A program made the position numbers and the translations under genes. Of a DNA stretch of 64,000 nucleotides, positions 53,829-64,000 are shown one piece after another; the first letter of the stretch is position 1; the number at the start of each line of letters is the position of its first letter. The notes beneath the pieces are model-generated. The model saw only the letters and a list, made by a program, of their open reading frames with translations, ran no database searches and was not told the DNA's origin. Location of the stretch: contig JACGCM010002659.1 of NCBI GenBank assembly GCA_014058105.1, positions 3,720,001 to 3,784,000 on the forward strand, written 5' to 3'. The DNA is from Kingdonia uniflora (taxonomy: Eukaryota; Streptophyta; Magnoliopsida; Ranunculales; Circaeasteraceae).

Positions 53829-56818
53829 TCTATACTACTAAAGGAATAGCTATGCCATTAGAATAAATCTCGGCTGTTGATCACCCTACCCTACACATGT
53901 TGAGAAAAATTTATACTTAAGTTTATAACACAGCCGTTAGATCATGAGTATTATTTAGTCTACTCTCGCAATTTTTTTAATCCTAAAATACCCCCATTTT
54001 GTATATACCAAATCTCATCCAAAATAGGCATCTCAATCGTAATTAGGTAATGAAAGAAAGGGTATTTTTGGAAGTTCAACCCATAACTTTTCGTATACAT
54101 GAAAATAAGGGTAGTTTGGGAATTCTAAATAGGAAATCAGGGTCATTTATGTAAATCTTCTTCTAGACATATCGTCTCTCCCAAACGAACCAAATTCTTC
54201 TCTTCCAAACCCACCGAAACTCCTCTCTCCTCTTTTCTCTCTTCCAAATTCGAGAACATCATAATTTTGTTCGGAACTGCATTGCTGAATTCGAGAAGAT
54301 CTATCAAGCCCTATTACCTCTTTTATTGCTGATATATTTTTCTTCTCAATTTTACTGCCCTAGAAATTGGAGTTTGTTTGGATTTCGCTAAAAGGAATTA
54401 GGGATTTTAGGTCAGAAATTTAATTTTGATTTGATATTATTGATGACAAAACTTCGCTTCTCGTTGATTTTGCTAACACGAACACGAACACGAATAATAG
54501 CGAATCATAAAGATATTAAGCTATGGGGGCAACCGGGAAAGTGACAAGGTTAGAAATAGTGAAATTGCTGAAATTTTTGTATGTTTTTCTTTGTTCATTA
54601 CTTTAGCAAGGATAAAAAACACTGGAAATCAATTTTTTCTTCTCAACGATTACCTTTTCACGTCCTCTTCAACCAGGGAACCACTAAATTAATATGTTTT
54701 TGTTCTATATTCAATGAGAGTATATTTCAGATCATTTAGAGAGATATGTGAATTTCGACAAGTATAATAGAAAGCCCAATCCCTTAGAGCATTTCTATCA
54801 AAGTTTGTGTTTCAGTATTCACGCCCTCAACGTACTCATCCCTATTTTACTCCAACAGAGGACTTGTTTTGATATCATTTTAACCAAGTATTTGCCATAA
54901 TATAATACGCCATATGCATCAATCTTAAGAGGTTCACATTAAACTGTGATCACAGTTTCCATTAAATCAAAATAGAGATCATCTTCTTCCCACATTAGTG
55001 TTGCCATGAAGGGAGAGAACCAGGACTGTTTGTAGGAACAAAATAAGAGAATTTTTGCATTTTGTTATCCGTAATAATGGTGTTCCTTTCTACTGGAATT
55101 GTTGTCTCTCTGTTGATTATAGGTACTTGTTAGCGTGACAGTGTTAGCTTTACACTAAAACATATTTCTTATAGAAAAAGAAGAAGTAGAACATGCTCAT
55201 AAGTCCTATGCGCATCTTTTAATTAGGCTCATAAATCTTATGGCCTCCTTCCCCATACCACAAGATGAGTCTAGACTCCTTTAGGAACTTGCTTGACAAG
55301 GCTGATTTTAGGCTACTTGACCAGCTTAGTCCTACAAGCACTATTGGAGATTGTCTTACACCTTTGAGTCTAGACTATTGTCAATAGCACCACGAACTTC
55401 AAAGCATAGATTCTAAACTCACTCTCTTAGAACTCTCGAACTTTGAAGTCATGATGAAGTTGTTTGAAAGATCGCTTGCTGTTGTTGTTATGAAAAAGAA
55501 GATATCTAAGCTTCATACCAAAATCTTAATGCCAAAAGAAATTCAAACCATGAAGATGTATATATATTTTTTCCATATCATTTATTGGTTGCGATCAACG
55601 TATTTTCATAGGGTACTCAACAACAGTGCAATGAAAGAAGTAAAAGAACAATTCATGGTAGAAGTGAGCACTATGGGAAAAACTTATCATAAGAATTTAG
55701 TCATGCTTCTACTTTGACACCAACATAAAGGCAGTAGTCTAGGAGTATATGGAGAATGGATCACTAGACCACATACTATTTCAGAAGACCAAAAGTATCA
55801 AGTGGGAGAAGTTGCAATTGGAAACATCCAAAGGAGTTGAATATTTGCATCACAGCTGAGTACAGATGACAATTCACTGATAAAAAAACAGGCCTGAAAA
55901 TCTTGTATACATTGCCTGGAAATTTCGGTTTGAGTTTCCAGAAGGAAATTATGATTGATATTCAGTTTTGAAAAATGTCTCTGCCTGGAAACTTGACTTC
56001 GCTTTACTGGTAGGCAAGTCAACTTCAAGTGCGGCCCCTGAAACATTTGAGCCTTAATTTGATCTTTACCTCATATACCTCAAAATTATTTGCATGGTCC
56101 TGTTTATCTTTCAAACCTCATCCCTGAACTGCGTGAGATGTCTTTAGACTCCACGATCCCAGACGAGGGTACTGAGGGGATCATTACTACTATTAAGGTT
56201 ATCGTCATGCTCATAACCTGTAAGCTATGATCGGACGGAGTTAAAAATAAAGGCACAAATTAACAATTTTGTAAAGATCGATAGCTCGCTTTGATAGTTC
56301 TTTGTAAGTTATGTGAAGAGTTATTTGATTACTTTTGGCCTCAACATAACCCAACCCAAATGCATAATATATTTTTACAGAGACACCACACGTACTCACT
56401 CATCATCACCAAATGACCAAACACTAATCAAACCATATCCACCACAAGTCCCATTGTGTTTTAGATATCCAAACATTATTCAAACCATAGCCTTCTTCGT
56501 CTCTCCTCTTTACAGTTCTCTCTATTTCCTATCTTCCCCTCTCTGTGTATAGATTACTCTTCTATTTAATCCCAAAAACTTAAAAGAGGGGTTTTGAATT
56601 TTGAGGGGAAATTTGAAGACGGAGAGTTGAGGACTATTATTGGGTTGTATGCTGTGAAAATAAAACTCGGGCACAGTTTATGACGGTCTACATCGCGAGC
56701 GGGTTTTTCTTTTGTTCTTGGGCCTGTTTTGCCTTTTTTTAGTGTCATGGACTCTTGTAAACATTGTGCTCTAAACAATATTTTAAGGCACGCGCGACAG
56801 CGCGTGCCCTCCTGCTAG
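53829..56818 (+). mobile_element. non-autonomous Helitron, 2990 bp
   Basis: Starts TCTATACTACTAAAGG directly after an A (53828) and ends CTAG directly before a T (56819), the Helitron A/T insertion rule. Six bases before CTAG is a perfect 9-bp hairpin GGCACGCGC-GACA-GCGCGTGCC (56787-56808). No Rep/helicase is present. The inside has CT-rich leader-like DNA (54165-54260) and short ORFs (55451-55717, 56313-56552) without recognisable homology, possibly captured non-coding pieces. Confidence 0.92.
56787..56808 (+). repeat. Helitron 3' hairpin
   Basis: 9-bp perfect GC stem with loop GACA, followed by CTCCTG and the terminal CTAG. Confidence 0.93.
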
Positions 56819-57076
56819 TAATTTGTGAAAGGTAATGTTTCGAGCTACAGAAAATAGGTAGCTTGTGGAAATACGATGTAATATATATGTAAGGATTGAT
56901 ATGCAGCTTGAGTTTAGAATTGACAGGTGTAAATTAGTTATGGGTACTGGGGATAACTGTCACAGCTATTCTGGTTATTCATGATAAGCCTCACGACGTG
57001 ATATCCGAGATTTGGTGTTATCGTACTATGTATCTATAAATAATGAGAGTTATATCAAAATATAGAATTAGTAATC

Positions 57077-57304
57077 ATGGTGATGACTCGATCTCAGAGG
57101 GTTCGTCATGCAGTTGAGGGGCATTTGGTGATAAAGGTAGCAGAAGCTCGTGAACGAGTGTTTGGGCGACTTAGTTATGATGTCGAGCTGTCCGTCCCTG
57201 TATTGAAGCTCGAAGGTCTGAATGAGAAGGAGAGAGATATCGAGGTGGACCAACATTTTTGGTGTGATGTATTTCGTGACATGATTATCGACTCTGAAGC
57301 TTGA
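57077..57304 (+). CDS. short antisense ORF of the right Retand-type element
   Basis: Starts MVMTRSQRVRHAVEGHLVIK, continues LSVPVLKLEGLNEKERDIEV and HFWCDVFRDMIID, 75 codons to a TGA; the frame after the stop (IIVKEIALDEIADEDEM) still looks coding. A TATA-like CTATAAATA (57034-57042) lies 35-40 bp upstream of the ATG. Corresponds by position to the ORF at 8379-8059 in the left element. Confidence 0.5.
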   Translation: MVMTRSQRVRHAVEGHLVIKVAEARERVFGRLSYDVELSVPVLKLEGLNEKERDIEVDQHFWCDVFRDMIIDSEA

Positions 57305-57872
57305 AAGATTATTGTAAAAGAGATTGCGTTGGATGAGATAGCTGATGAAGACGAGATGATTGCTGGCGGTGAAGTGATGTGGTGTTGCGGGGCATTTGGG
57401 ATGTTTTAGATGTAACTACTTCTGCTAGCTTGTTTGTGTATTAGGTCGAATTATGTGGAGGAGGGGGTATAAAGAAATGATATTTTCAGTTTTATCTGGG
57501 GTAACTACTTCCTTATTTTATGTGTATTATGTTTAAATTCCATTAAGCATTGGTATTCTCGTCATGTTATTATAAATAAACTTTCGTCTATTAGAATTAT
57601 GTAATCAGGAGGTACGAGTAAAGAGGTTTGAAGTAGTAGTTTGATTTAATTGTACAGTGGTCATTGTTGTCATGAATGTTGAGAGGTCTGAGAGGAGGAT
57701 TAGTAGAAGAGAGAGGGATTTGTTTAATTATAATAGTGGTTGTAATGATAAAAGGGCATTGTTTTTCAAAAGTCATGAGTGTACTGTCAGAAACAAAGGA
57801 AAAGATGCCTCAGTTGCAAAACCGAGGGTGGCTTACACGAGTCCCAATAATTGTCAGCGGTTGGAAAAAAAC

Positions 57873-57880
57873 TTATAAAT
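57873..57880 (+). promoter_or_regulatory. TATA-like box before the right antisense gene
   Basis: TTATAAAT followed by a CT-rich leader and, about 75-80 bp on, the first exon-like frame. Matches the arrangement at 7108-7122 in the left element. Confidence 0.4.
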
Positions 57881-58845
57881 ACATTTGCCTCCTCTTCTTC
57901 CAAACATTTCTAGAATCTAGAGAGAGAGAAAAAAAAATTTAACTTCAAAGGATTTAGTGAGAAACTCAGAAAGTGTTTATCGTGTTCAGAGGGAGGAAGA
58001 AGTTGTGTTTTTCGTGGAGGAGAAAGAGAAACTGTTGGCAAAGTATACTGCGAAGGGGGGGAGTGCAGTGTACCAGATTCATCGTCTGCCATTAAAGGTT
58101 AGTGCTTGTGTTGGATTTCTTCATTTATGTTACAATCTCAATTTAGAATTTGTGACTATTTTCTTTGTTTTGGATTTGAATTTTTAGCATTGCCTTTATT
58201 TGAAAAAAAAATTGTCATTTACTGTATTTGTGGGAAAAAATGGGGGGAATTTTGGTTTGTTTATATTAGGAAGTAACACAGTAATTTACCATTGTTATTC
58301 TTCGATCTAAAGGAATTAGGGAAATGTATAGAAATTAATAATAATACTTGACCCTCTATATAGGTGTAGATGTGCGCTAAAGAATTAATAAGTAGTCTTC
58401 CCTCTGTTTCGAGCTCCACATTCGAGATAGATCTTTCCACTTCTGGCTGATCCCTTGCCGAGGAAACTGTAGGTATGGAGGATGCAACCTCTGTTGAGGT
58501 CAAGCATAGAAGTATTAGATCTAACGATATCGTGGTTTTGTCTAAGGGGGGGGGAGGTAGATTCAGATGATAGGAGTGATTTTGTGGTTTAGATCAATTT
58601 TTCAGGTGTCCTTCTAGGCATCCTGAGGGTTCTGACACTTTTAAGGAGTTCTGCAAATGCAAGGGTAGTGTAAAAGGTGTATGGGGAGGCGAAATGGAAC
58701 ATAGGGGGAGGTCGTAAAGGGAATATTTTGATGATGATGGAAATAACTCATTATTTCTATTGCCTGACTTGCCCAAGGAGAAAAGGCTTAGAGGTATCCC
58801 TGAGTCCGTTTCCTTGAGAATTTCAATGGTGATGAGTTAAATGAT

Positions 58846-59251
58846 TTGGCGGAGGGCTTTCTTTGCTATCTGTCCCAGTTTGATTATGGGTTAATGGTGC
58901 CTTTGAGCAATTTTGCTAAAGGTATCATGAGTGGGATTAAAACTTGCCCTGCCCAGTTGAACGGTACTATATACGAGGTGATTTGCATTTATGAGACACT
59001 AAATACAAAGTGGTCGAGTGAGGGGAAAGAAATGAGATTGACTTCGTTAGATGCGTTAAAGTATTACACTGTTAAGTATTTCAGCACCACTGGGGGTGCT
59101 TATTTCTCTTCAATCTATCCCCGATCCCAATTCTTTGACCAAGATTCTACTGGGAAGGTGTGGAATGACAATTTGTTGTGGGTGAGAGGCGGGTATCCAC
59201 AACGAGCTGATGAGGACGTCCTAGATCTCACTTATAAATCGTTTAAGGAAT
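58846..59251 (+). CDS. Transposase_28-like domain exon, right element
   Basis: AEGFLCYLSQFDYGLMVPLS, TCPAQLNGTIYEVICIYETL, GGAYFSSIYPRSQFF and VWNDNLLWVRGGY follow the order of the left copy (6115-5710). It is open throughout and ends at a GTAAGT donor. The stretch upstream to about 58600 is in broken frames. Confidence 0.7.
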
Positions 59252-61141
59252 GTAAGTAGATATTAAGAATCTCAAACTAAATATGTTCACATTTTCTGTG
59301 TTTGATATATAATATTGTTGTATGCAGATCCTCGGTGCACTATTGGGAAGGTGGAATCCTTAATTGACGTTGTAGCTCGAGAAAGAATTGAGCTCGAAAC
59401 TATTTTAGACGATCTTGTGATAAGTAAAAGTAAGAGGGTCAACAACAAGTCACTCAAGGTCCAAAAATCTCATGCTAAGAGGAAAATGACTGGTATTGGC
59501 TCATTTCCTAGGGGGGTTCCAGCGAGGCTGGACACATCGGTGGATACCAATATGGCAGTACCAAAGGTTGCAAAATCCCCACCATTGGTTTTGAAGCAGC
59601 GGCCCACGGGGGCCAGCTCGGTCAACGCAGTTTGAAGGGTGACCAAGAGAAAAAGCATAAAGACGTCCATTTTAGGCTCTGGGACCGCTGAAGGTACGGA
59701 GGTCGAGGCTGCCCCAAAAAGTAAAGACTTATGGATAACCCCCCACCTCCTAGCAGCATTGAGCTGAAGAAGGCAGCGATTGAGTTGAGCGCGGATGAAG
59801 ACCTGCTCGCGCAGGAGGAGAAGTTCAGAGCCATTGTTTTTTCGGACGCTGAACAAGTAAATGCTTCAGTGGACTTCAAGCTTCGAAGGGTAAATCGCAA
59901 TATCTTAAATATTCTATGTAGTCAATATTTCTTATTCCTATTTTTTATATTTTTTATGTGCAGGCTACCCACATTCTGAAGGGTCTGTGCTGTTGTATTA
60001 GGGAGGGAAACGAGCTGTTGTTGAGGCAGACTATTGGGCTAAAGAAGGATTTGGCTAGTGAGTGAGCTAAGCTTGTTGAGGAGAGGGCGTGATCAAGCTC
60101 TGAGATTGTGAATTTGAAAGCCTCATTTTAGGTTATCGTGAACTAGCTCAAGAGAGAATCCATACAAAATATAACTGAAGTGAGTGTTGTTCGTGATAAT
60201 CTCACTCAAAGGCTTCAGGAGGATGGTTATGCCGATGCCGATGCCGATGCCGATGTGATGGCTATCATGGAAGGATGATCTGCAGACGTCGTGGGGACTT
60301 ATGGAGAAGAGGAGGCCGATGTTGGGGAGACTCTTGTGCGAGGAGTGGTTTCATGACTCGATAATATCACGTCGATTGTCCAGGCTGAAAATAATGAAGT
60401 AGACGAGCAGGAGAAAACTAAGATTTATTTGTGTAGTACGTAGATACTTTTTGTTGAAAAACCACTATTATGTTGATAATTGTAGGGAAGTAAGGAATGG
60501 TTTGTTGAACTGAATTCTACTGTTTAATATGGAAACTGTTATCTGTAGGAATGTAACGAACTGCGATTGACTATTAAGACACTAAAGAAAGAGCTCGTTA
60601 GGGTGAGAAATCCAGCAGCTACAAAAGCTAATATAATTACTCGTACTAAAGCTCAGGTGAGAAAATATAAAGCTCTTAGCGAAAAACATTGGGATAATTT
60701 ATGTGACAAAAGAAAAAATATAGAAAGTTGAAGTAGTTAGAAAAAATAGGAATAGGTATTTAAAAAGTTGTCATTTCTTACCTGGTAGTATTAGGGAGGA
60801 TACACCATAAGTAACCAAGGACCTTATAAAGTTGACTATCTTTCTAGAGCCTGAGACTGATAACGAGAGGGGGCTAAAGGAAGCTTACCTCAAGCTCTTA
60901 GAAAGCTGAGGTATTTGTCCAGATCCTGAGATCATTAAGCGTATAACAACTAGAGTAAGAAACTTGCATAGCTTAAAAGCTGAAGAAGTATCAGCTCATG
61001 CTGCTGTGTCCATGATCTATTTATAATATAACATTTTGTAAAAGATGTAAGTAACATTATGTGTAATGCTTGAATGAGGAATATATTTTTCTGTACGAAG
61101 AATGGTTATAGATAGCGATCTGTTATGCAGGTCGAGCTAGA

Positions 61142-62242
61142 ACTGTGTGAGTTCATCAGAAAATACTTTCCGAACTTAATGAAAAACTTATGTTCGATTT
61201 GAACAAGACTCGCGAGGCCCCGGAAACTACTGCAAAGCTAAATATGAAAATGGAGGTGAAGTTGAGTCAGTTACAAGGTACGGTGAGTCATCTGACCGAG
61301 CGAACAAAGATAAGGGAAGTTAAGTTGGTGGGTGCTCAAGGTACTGTGAAAAGTTTGATAAAGTGTATAAAGAGAAAAGAATCGGATTTGGTGAGTGCTC
61401 AGGGTCAGAGGAGTAATCTGGTTGAGCGTTTGAAGAAAATGGAAGCAAAATTGATAAATACGCAAGGTAGTTGGACTGATCTGGTTGAGCGATTGAGGAA
61501 AAAAGATGGTGATGGGAAGAGTTCGACCGAATGTATCAAGAAACTGGAGGCCGACTTGGTATACATTCGGGATGCGATGAGGAAGTCGAATGAGCGACTC
61601 AAGACAATGGAGGCAGAGTTGATGAATTCTCAAGCTAGTGAAAGAGGTTTAAACGAAGTCATAAAAAAGGAGGCAGATGTGTTGGCGTCCCAAGGTAAAG
61701 TTAAGGAATTGGTCGAACATAGACTGAATAGTAAGGTTGAAATGGATAAATCACTGAGTGCGATGAGAAAAATGAATGATCTTAGATCAGTGTTGGAGAC
61801 GCATTATTTGGAAGCCTTGGCTGAGAATGTTAAGTTACAAATTCACTTTGAGAAATAGCAAGATCTGTTAAATGACTCATTTGCACTGTTTATTGAGCTC
61901 ACTGTTCTGAATAGGAACAGGCTCGTGGCTGGTGAGGTGCACACAAAGGAACTGATAGCAGTTATAACATTTTTTGTGGGAGAGATTAAGAGGATTGAAA
62001 GAGAGAGGGATATGCTGCATGATGGGATGATCAAAAAAAGTGTGATACGTAAAATTGATATAATTCGAGCTGAGTATGTGAAGAGCTTGGAGTGTGGTAT
62101 CAGTCCCATCATGCAGGAAAGAGTTGAATATGGTAGAGAGATTGTTGTGGCCAGAGCACCAAAATATATGTCTTCAAGAGCTCCCGAAGTTGGTGGCAGT
62201 TCGTCTGATGTGAGCCAAAAAGAACATGCTGTAGAAAATTGA
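61142..62242 (+). CDS. coiled-coil exon with 21-residue repeats, right element
   Basis: After an acceptor GTTATGCAG, a frame containing LSELNEKLMFDLNKTREAPE runs to a TAG at 61856-61858, then the frame resumes (DLLNDSFALFIELTVLNRNR, 61925 onward) and ends VSQKEHAVEN. Residues from about 61250 to 61720 form seven or so units of the type K-E-x-LVSAQG-x5-LVERLK, 21 residues or three heptads each; one unit is shortened to 14. The whole is strongly helical and basic/acidic. It is the counterpart of the left exon 3777-2653, which lacks such a regular repeat. Confidence 0.65.
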
Positions 62243-62475
62243 TTTTTCTTGCTGTAATTGTAGATGTTGAATAGATTACAGTGACTTTTACCTTTTGCTT
62301 AATCATGCGATATTTAGTAGATGTGAATATGTATATAATAGTAGACATTAATGTGGGGAAAAACTTAAGAAGTTTTCATTGATGAGAAAAGAATGTACAG
62401 ACTGTGGAGATTACATTTCACTTTTGGAGTATGAAATAATAGTAAATGTATCTTATGCTTGAAAAGATATCAGAT
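62243..62475. other. spacer between pol end and antisense gene, right element
   Basis: AT-rich, non-coding, without the tandem repeat that fills the same place in the left element. Confidence 0.6.
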
Positions 62476-63240
62476 TACCGATAATATTTCTTCAGCCTTC
62501 TAGTGTTCCAAGGACTTGGTATCCTGATGCCTTTTCTGTCATGAGATAGTAGGAACCTAGGCCGGTTCTCCTTACGACCAAAAATGGGCCTTCCTAGTTT
62601 TTTGAGAGCTTCTTAGCATTCAATTCTTTTATGTTTTGGAGGATTTCTCTGAGTACCAAGTCGTTGATTTTGAACCCTTCTATTATAGGAGTTGGCCAAC
62701 ATATGATGATATCGACCTAAGTTTGCAACAACTCGATCTTGCATTTCATCTATCCAATTCATATTGTATGCTAATTTGAACTCATTTCTTTATCAGTTAG
62801 TTCGTGATCTTTGACGGGATGGTGATATTTTGCTGGGATTACAACCTCAGTTCCATAAGTGAGTAAAAATGGGAGCACCCTGTTGACTATCTAGGTGTAG
62901 TACTACGGTACGCGCACAAGACATGTGGCAGCTTCCTTGTCCAATTCCCCATCTTTTCTAATTTGAGCCTCTTTTTTAGTCCATTAACTATGGTTTTGTT
63001 CGTGATTTTGGCCTGCCCATTGCCTTGGGTGTAGTATGGATTTGATGGTGAATGAATGATGTTGTAGTTGTTGGGAAAACTACCACTTTCTCTCCAATGA
63101 ACTGGGGGTCCGTTATCGATCTGAATCATGTAGGGGCAACCGAATCTTGTGATTATATGTTCCCTGATAAATGAGATGACTTCTTCTTCTCGAGTTCGAC
63201 AAAGGGGGACTGCTTCCACCCATTTCATAGAATAATCCAT
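62476..63240 (-). pseudogene. integrase remnant, right Retand-type element
   Basis: Frame 63240-62887 reads MDYSMKWVEAVPLCRTREEE, IQIDNGP and IIHSPSNPYYTQGNGQAKIT, so the third catalytic acid is Lys (GQAK) where the left copy has Glu (GQAE). The C-terminal part (DLVLREILQ, GPFLVVRRTGLGSYYL) continues in broken frames to about 62476. Otherwise close to residues 1140-1930 of the left element. Confidence 0.82.
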
Positions 63241-64000
63241 TGCTACGAGTAAGAATTTTCGATTACCTGGTGTGTTTGGGAATTCTCTAACAAGATCAAG
63301 TTCCCACCGTTTGAAGGGCCATAATACTTTACAAGCGTGAAGTTCTAGTGCAGGAGCTTGTATTTAGTAACCATGGCGTTGGCAAGCATCGCATTTACAT
63401 GAATATTCCTCTGCATGTTTTCACATCCCTAGCCAAAATACTCCTTGCGTTATTGCTCTGTTGGCGTGACAATTCTCCCTGCGAGGTATATAGTCGAGCG
63501 TGGCTTTGTCGATTCTTTTCATTCTGTCGACAACTTGTGTTACATTATCGTGCATCTTGTCATTTTTCTTGTATTGCTCGGAGTAATGATGGACTATCAG
63601 TAATGAGTCAGTATAGATGGATAGTTCAGGAACTCTAATTTCTAATGCCATATCGATCCCATGAATTAAGGTTTCGTACTTTCTCACATTATTCAAGGCT
63701 TTATAATTTAGCCGTATTAACCTTTGATCCATTCATTGGAGAGTGTAATCAGTACGATTCCTATTCCTGACCATGTGAGTCCTACTGGTCCATCTATAAG
63801 TAATCTTCACCCTTTTTGTGTAACCCATTCAGCTCGTTCTTTAAAATACTTTGAGGGTGGATCGTCTTCGACTTCTTATGTGAGATCGGGATCTTGTTCT
63901 TCCCAATTTGGATCTTCTACTGGGAAATCTGCTAAAAATTCAACTACTGCTTACCCTTTTTTTGAGACTCTATGTTCAAATTTGATATCGTACTCCCCCA
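63241..64000 (-). pseudogene. archaeal-like RNase H and integrase zinc region, right element
   Basis: LIHGIDMALEIRVPELSIYT, DSLLIVHHY and YIPRRENCHA belong to the second RNase H. NCHA is followed directly by NRAITQGVFWLGM, which in the left element lies about 390 bp further on; the RNase H tail and integrase start are therefore deleted. CDACQRHG and LELDLV-type integrase residues follow in other frames toward 63241. The distal part (63750-64000) has the linker (ADFPVEDPNW-like) in several frames. Confidence 0.78.

Larger units (their letters stand above)
57950..62242 (+). pseudogene. antisense gene of the right Retand-type element (multi-exon, decayed)
   Basis: Recognised pieces: first exon to about 58096 (QREEEVVFFVEEKEKLLAKY, donor GTTAGT); acidic part near 58400-58560; Transposase_28-like domain 58846-59251 (donor GTAAGT); exon from 59328 (DPRCTIGKVESLIDVVARER) to about 59890; exon from 59964 (ATHILKGLCCCIREGNELLL); short exon from about 60549; coiled-coil exon from about 61140 to 62242. 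The splice points at 59251/59328 match those at 5710/5631 in the left element. In-frame stops occur at several places (for example near 60061 and 61858). Function unknown; see the left copy. Confidence 0.68.
57020..64000 (-). mobile_element. second Tat/Retand-type Ty3/gypsy element, minus orientation
   Basis: Reading on the minus strand: RNase H and integrase remnants (64000 to about 62476), then the antisense gene (plus strand, about 57950-62242) and a short antisense ORF (57077). This mirrors the left element. It lacks the 121-bp repeats: pol end and antisense gene are only about 230 bp apart. The 3' LTR was not found; the Helitron ends 258 bp from the short ORF, so that side is lost or displaced. 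The left boundary given is approximate. Confidence 0.8.

Noticed and set aside
61271..61633. 120-codon minus-strand ORF opposite the coiled coil
   Set aside because: It mirrors the 63-bp repeat of the real coding strand; its repeated composition is a by-product.

Overview
This window is plant nuclear DNA, most likely from a eudicot. The evidence is GT-AG introns, plant LTR-retrotransposon lineages (Tat/Retand, chromovirus, Tork-like Copia), a plant-type Helitron, and fragments of plant-specific gene families. I cannot name the species. No bacterial, organellar, rRNA or tRNA genes were seen.

Only one host gene looks intact: an 18-exon ERD6-like sugar transporter on the minus strand (24624 to 10694, predicted 482 aa). 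One intron has grown to 8.4 kb by taking in a complete Copia element (14553-21975, TSD AAAAG). That element itself carries a Pack-MULE (16911-19115, 9-bp TSD TAAAAAGTT) with two captured plant gene fragments. The next intron holds a 5'-truncated LINE (12351-13596).

Both edges of the window are parts of Tat/Retand-type Ty3/gypsy elements in opposite orientation (1-9324 plus; about 57020-64000 minus). Each has a decayed pol end and then a long multi-exon gene running antisense to pol. This gene has a Transposase_28-like domain, a coiled-coil C-terminus, conserved intron positions and a TATA-like box upstream. A second, short antisense ORF sits between it and the 3' LTR and recurs in a third, fragmentary element (37504-38580).

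The centre is a TE graveyard. At 26306-26979 is an aspartic-protease pseudogene. At 27249-31789 a LINE ORF2 end is split by an ORF1-only LINE, itself split by a solo LTR (28897-29423, TSD GTTAG). At 31790-40740 are LTR relics, MITEs, a decayed Copia and three hAT-type non-autonomous elements. At 40821-50538 is a CACTA element holding DEG1 protease exons and a complete chromovirus (43674-49282). After a GC-rich solo LTR (52123-52933, TSD ATAGG) comes a 2990-bp Helitron (53829-56818) next to the right-hand Retand-type element.
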